The notes below the pieces were generated by a model that was given only the letters and a program-made list of their open reading frames with translations, was not told the DNA's origin and ran no database searches. A stretch of 64,000 nucleotides of DNA from Sapria himalayana (lineage: Eukaryota; Streptophyta; Magnoliopsida; Malpighiales; Rafflesiaceae): positions 2,270,501 to 2,334,500 of the forward strand of contig JAREIK010000343.1 in assembly GCA_029783825.1 (NCBI GenBank), given 5' to 3'. A program made the translations under genes and the position numbers. Of this stretch, positions 60,546 to 64,000 are shown piece after piece. Every line of letters starts with the position of its first letter. Within the stretch, counting starts at the first letter, position 1.

Positions 60546-62519
60546 ACCAGAGGGATTATTAATGTCTTATGTAATCAAAATTTTATTTTTCTATCTAGAT
60601 ATTATTACTTTATTTTATATTATATTAGCAAAAATTTCCCAGTAAACTATACTCTGAATTGAACAAACAATTTATAAATTTGAATCTAGATTAAATATAT
60701 TACCATAATAATATTGCACGAAGAACACAAGTTAAAACACAAGTCTTTTGGATTTTGTAGTGTAAATAATATATTTTTATGTTATTCACAAATCAATAAT
60801 ATCGACCTTTTTAAAATTAAAATTATTGAATAAGTATTAGCAAATTAAATCTACTAATCTTATCATTTCTATAATTAAAATTAATATTGGATTTTAGAAA
60901 TGTTAGAAAAACAAAAGCAAAAAATAAACAATAAATACAATTAAATGAAAAAAAAAAGTTCTTTAAAATTCGAACATAATAAATTAAGCTCATGTTTAGA
61001 TTCATTTTGAATTATCAATACAATGTTTTATTTTGTTTGTTCAACAAAAATGAAAGAAACAAAGCAAGAAAACACAAAAAAAGATAGAGAGAGTTCTTCT
61101 CTTTATTGCAAAAATTGTTCTTTTTTGTTTCTGCCTACCCTAGCTCTTGTCTCTCTTTTTATTTCGTGGGATCTCGCAGTTCTTATGTCTACCTTATCCA
61201 TGTCATCTTTTTTTATATTTTCTTTTACCTTTGTATATATTTCCATATTTTTTAGCTTAATTTGCAAAAACTTATATATATATATATATATATATATCGA
61301 AGTACTATCCACTTGTAGATCAAAAAAAAATTATTGTTGAATCACCACTAGTCAACATTAATTTTCTCAATTTAGTGGCTTTATTATAGAACAAAATTAA
61401 TCCAAATAAAATATCTTTTCTAACAATTAGCCAAAGCTAAATAAAATTAAATATGAAAATATATATATCTGTAAATACTCAAAAAAATTACTTTTTTGTT
61501 TTTTTCTAAAATTAGGCTGAAAAAAGAATAAACTGACTCTAGTTTCATGGAATTGTCACCTTTCAAATTGAAACCATTGCTCATCATTGAGTAATAAAAA
61601 ATCAACAGTAAGTTATACACAAACGATAATAATAACAATCAATTAGTTGTATCAATGTTAGATCCTTAGCCCTCAAAGTTACTTCCTTTCATGTTTTATT
61701 TAAATTTTTATTTAGTAACAATATTTTTTCACATGTGACTCTTTACTAGTGTGTGAGGGTGTGTGTGACATATGCTATATCTAAAAGATTCCAATTCATC
61801 CTTATTACATTAAACCAAGATCATTAGTCCTAGTTGACAATCTCATAGGCTTCTCTAGTTAAACTTAAAAATCAAACTTGTATGTCAGATAATATGTAGC
61901 ACAAGATTCTTTTCACCTCACACAAGATTCCCACTCTTTTTTTTAATTTATTTTCTCCTCAAAGTCATTCATACTTTTTTAATGCGAATACTAATATTAG
62001 TGATTAAGACGTGGTTGTTCTTCACAATCACTATATATAGTTAATTTGCATTCACATAATAATGTCACTATTTCATGCAAATGCATACATGAGGATCAAG
62101 AATACTTTTGGTTGCTAAGAAACAAAATAAGGCAATAGAATATTTATATTATATTATATATATATATATATATATATAACTTTCTCAAACATAAGCATTT
62201 TATTACATTTCAAATTAACAGCACATACTTCCTATTGCTTAGTTTCATAACGTGGTACTAAAGTTTAAGGCCCCTAAGAATTTATTAAAATAATTCAATT
62301 ATAGGATATTGTGCATTTTATAAGGAATGACTAGATTTCAAAATAAGTCACACCTTGAATTAAGCTTTAAATTTTTTTTTTAGCAATATCTTGATAGGGC
62401 ATCATTGAATTACACACTAGATACAACTACTAAACCAATCTTTAAATATTAGTAGAATAAATTTATATGACATTGCATATAAAGGGAGAAAGATATTTCA
62501 AACATTTCTATTCTTTTTG
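60546..62519. other. No gene; AT-rich remnant shared with copy 1
   Basis: Counterpart of 14761-16689. Contains (AT)n at 61274-61297 and 62150-62178. A 105-codon frame at 61023-61340 is not conserved with copy 1. Confidence 0.5.
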
Positions 62520-63576
62520 TTTTTTTTTTGTACATCAATCAAATTTATTCAATAGCAAGGAATGGGCACCCCAAAATGCTGGGAACTTCTATTTCAGTTT
62601 CACAGTCAATAAAGTTGATAGGAAAGATGAACTTTTCAACTCAAATTAAGGTATCTTCAATTCTTTCTTTAGGATAAGCAAATGATCTACAAATAAGCTA
62701 AAGAATAATTATGGCAGGCCTTGCTTCTCTAATTCCTAGCTACTTAAAAGTGGATATTAGCATCAAGTTGATATTTGATCTCAAATCACATAAAGCTTTC
62801 ATACAATAATTTTTATTAATATTGCTTTAGATTATAAAATTTGTATGATCCTTCAACTTAGGTAGAAGTTTAAAAAGCAACATATAATTGTATTCATTTG
62901 TAAGTACTACCATTTCAAATTCTCAATTTTTTTTCTTCTTACAGAGGATATCTTGTAGGAATTTGGCATAGTTTGGTATTTCCTCAAAGTCTTCTAGGAG
63001 CACTATATTGATGTACATCCACGTAAGAAGTTCTAAAAATTTACTAAATTATTTGTCTTGCTATTGGTTGTGGCATCATAGAGGAAAAGGTAATTTCGTT
63101 ACTCATTCTATTCTTCTAACCTACTTTACAGTAGTGATGTTATAGTATATGAGGAAGAGGCAAATTTATTCAAATTTTCATCCTTTTATTCTCACCCCTG
63201 ACTTGATTAAATCGAGGAAAGTTTTCTTGATTGATTGGAACTATTTGTAGGCTTTTCTAACTCCTTGCTACTCCTCAAAGTAGTAGCACTGCATTGCTAT
63301 TTGATATCATTTCTAACATTTTCTACATTATTTAGCAAAGAACCTCGGGAACAATTATTCAAGGCATAGACTAAATATGCCATTTAATTTTCCATTTTTA
63401 CAAATGATACAAATTGGCTTTGAAATATAGCATCATTATTAATCATTATTAACCAATTTTTAAGAGGGCTTTATTGATTATGAACACTTGATCCTTGAGG
63501 TGGAATATATTATTGGAATTTTGAAATAATCTATTCTTTGATGCATATTATAATCACTTGCTCATTGATTGCTCTA
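62520..63576 (-). pseudogene. Ty3-gypsy gag-protease remnant (copy 2)
   Basis: Counterpart of 16690-17756, with the same motif order on the minus strand, including 'LCDLRSNINLM' near 62780. The Arg in place of the catalytic-triplet Gly is shared, so this loss predates the duplication. Confidence 0.75.
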
Positions 63577-64000
63577 AGGAAACTATGGTTATCTCAACAA
63601 AGCTATGTTGAGAAAGTGCTAGACAGATTTGGAATGATCACTGCAAAACCTGTGATTACTTCATTGGTAAATCATTTTAAGCTTTCTAAAGAATAGTGCC
63701 CAAAGACAAATAGAGAAATTGAAGGCATGACTAAGGTTCAATGTGCTAGTGCAGTTGGTTGCTTAATGTATGCAATGGTTTGTACTCGACCTGATTTGGC
63801 TCATGTTGTTAGTCAAGTTAGTAAGTTTATCTTTCAACCAGGTAGGTGACATTGGGAAACAGTCAAGTGGATTTTTATGTATTTGAAAGGCACAACAGGT
63901 CATGGTATTGTGTTTGGCAGTTAGCAGAATGATCCGTTGGTTTTAAGGTATGTGGATTCAGATTATGATGGTGATTTAGATGATAGAAGGTCTACAACTG
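63577..64000 (+). pseudogene. Ty1-copia RT end / RNase H start, cut by the window edge
   Basis: Reads R-K-L-W-L-S-Q-Q-S-Y-V-E-K-V-L (Trp intact, unlike copy 1), then 'TRPDLAHVVSQV', 'YLKGTTGHGIVFGS' and 'YVDSDYDGDLDDRRSTT' at the window end. Stops at 63694, 63847 and 63922. Confidence 0.85.

Larger units (their letters stand above)
53668..64000 (+). repeat. Large direct duplication, copy 2 (runs off the window)
   Basis: Counterpart of 8664-18180 in the same orientation. Contains the tandem ~235-bp units (53740-54215), the GC-richer island (55318-55640), the RPS8-flank-like block (56430-56970), the promoter-like exon (57436-57550), copia gag (59790-60545), gypsy protease/gag (62520-63576) and copia RT/RNase H (63577 on). 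It still matches copy 1 at the last base. Confidence 0.93.

Noticed and set aside
61023..61340. 105-codon plus-strand frame in duplication copy 2
   Set aside because: The counterpart at about 15200-15500 has indels that change the frame, and the sequence is not constrained; treated as chance.

Overview
This is a nuclear plant window. It holds two intact, intron-containing cytosolic ribosomal protein genes, both on the minus strand, in about 60 kb of AT-rich, transposon-derived DNA. RPL3 (60S uL3) lies at 4143-5618 and RPS8 (40S eS8) at 42469-43505. I could place every splice junction by GT..AG and reading frame. The spliced lengths, 389 and 222 residues, match the usual plant lengths. The RPL3 C-terminal half reads closer to monocot than to Arabidopsis RPL3, so I lean towards a monocot host; that is an inference.

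Layout. 1-3.4 kb: MITE-like repeats, an (AAT)n tract and the 5' part of a hAT transposon with a BED finger. 3.5-5.6 kb: a pyrimidine tract and RPL3. 5.9-7.6 kb: a decayed Ty1-copia fragment. 8.66-18.2 kb: copy 1 of a large direct duplication, whose copy 2 runs from 53.67 kb to the window end. 18.67-19.02 kb: a copia LTR. 19.96-36.1 kb: nested LTR elements. A Ty3-gypsy element with gag and protease but no visible pol has a ~500-bp foreign piece in gag. That piece is itself interrupted by a copia element with 234-bp LTRs and a perfect 5-bp target duplication. The gypsy LTRs are flanked on both sides by inverted copies of the same LTR. 36.1-39.6 kb: a near full-length hAT transposon inserted in one of the inverted LTR pieces. 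41.4-42.2 kb: CA/GT simple repeats. 42.5-43.5 kb: RPS8. 44.8-46.9 kb: another decayed copy of the copia family. 48.0-48.6 and 50.47-50.92 kb: short hAT derivatives. 50.04-51.62 kb: a Mutator-like element filled with a GAGCTC-rich repeat. 52.1-52.3 kb: a foldback MITE.

The ribosomal protein genes are the only confident functional genes. Three things stand out. (1) A hAT family is present as a long copy with transposase, a truncated copy and short non-autonomous copies, and a related LTR in the window gives an empty-site reference. (2) The duplication carries a sequence shared with the RPS8 5' flank, which extends there into what looks like a ribosomal-protein promoter and first exon. (3) The Mutator-like element carries a GAGCTC array that I cannot assign to a known family. 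No tRNA, rRNA or CRISPR array was seen. All coordinates and percentages come from reading by eye.
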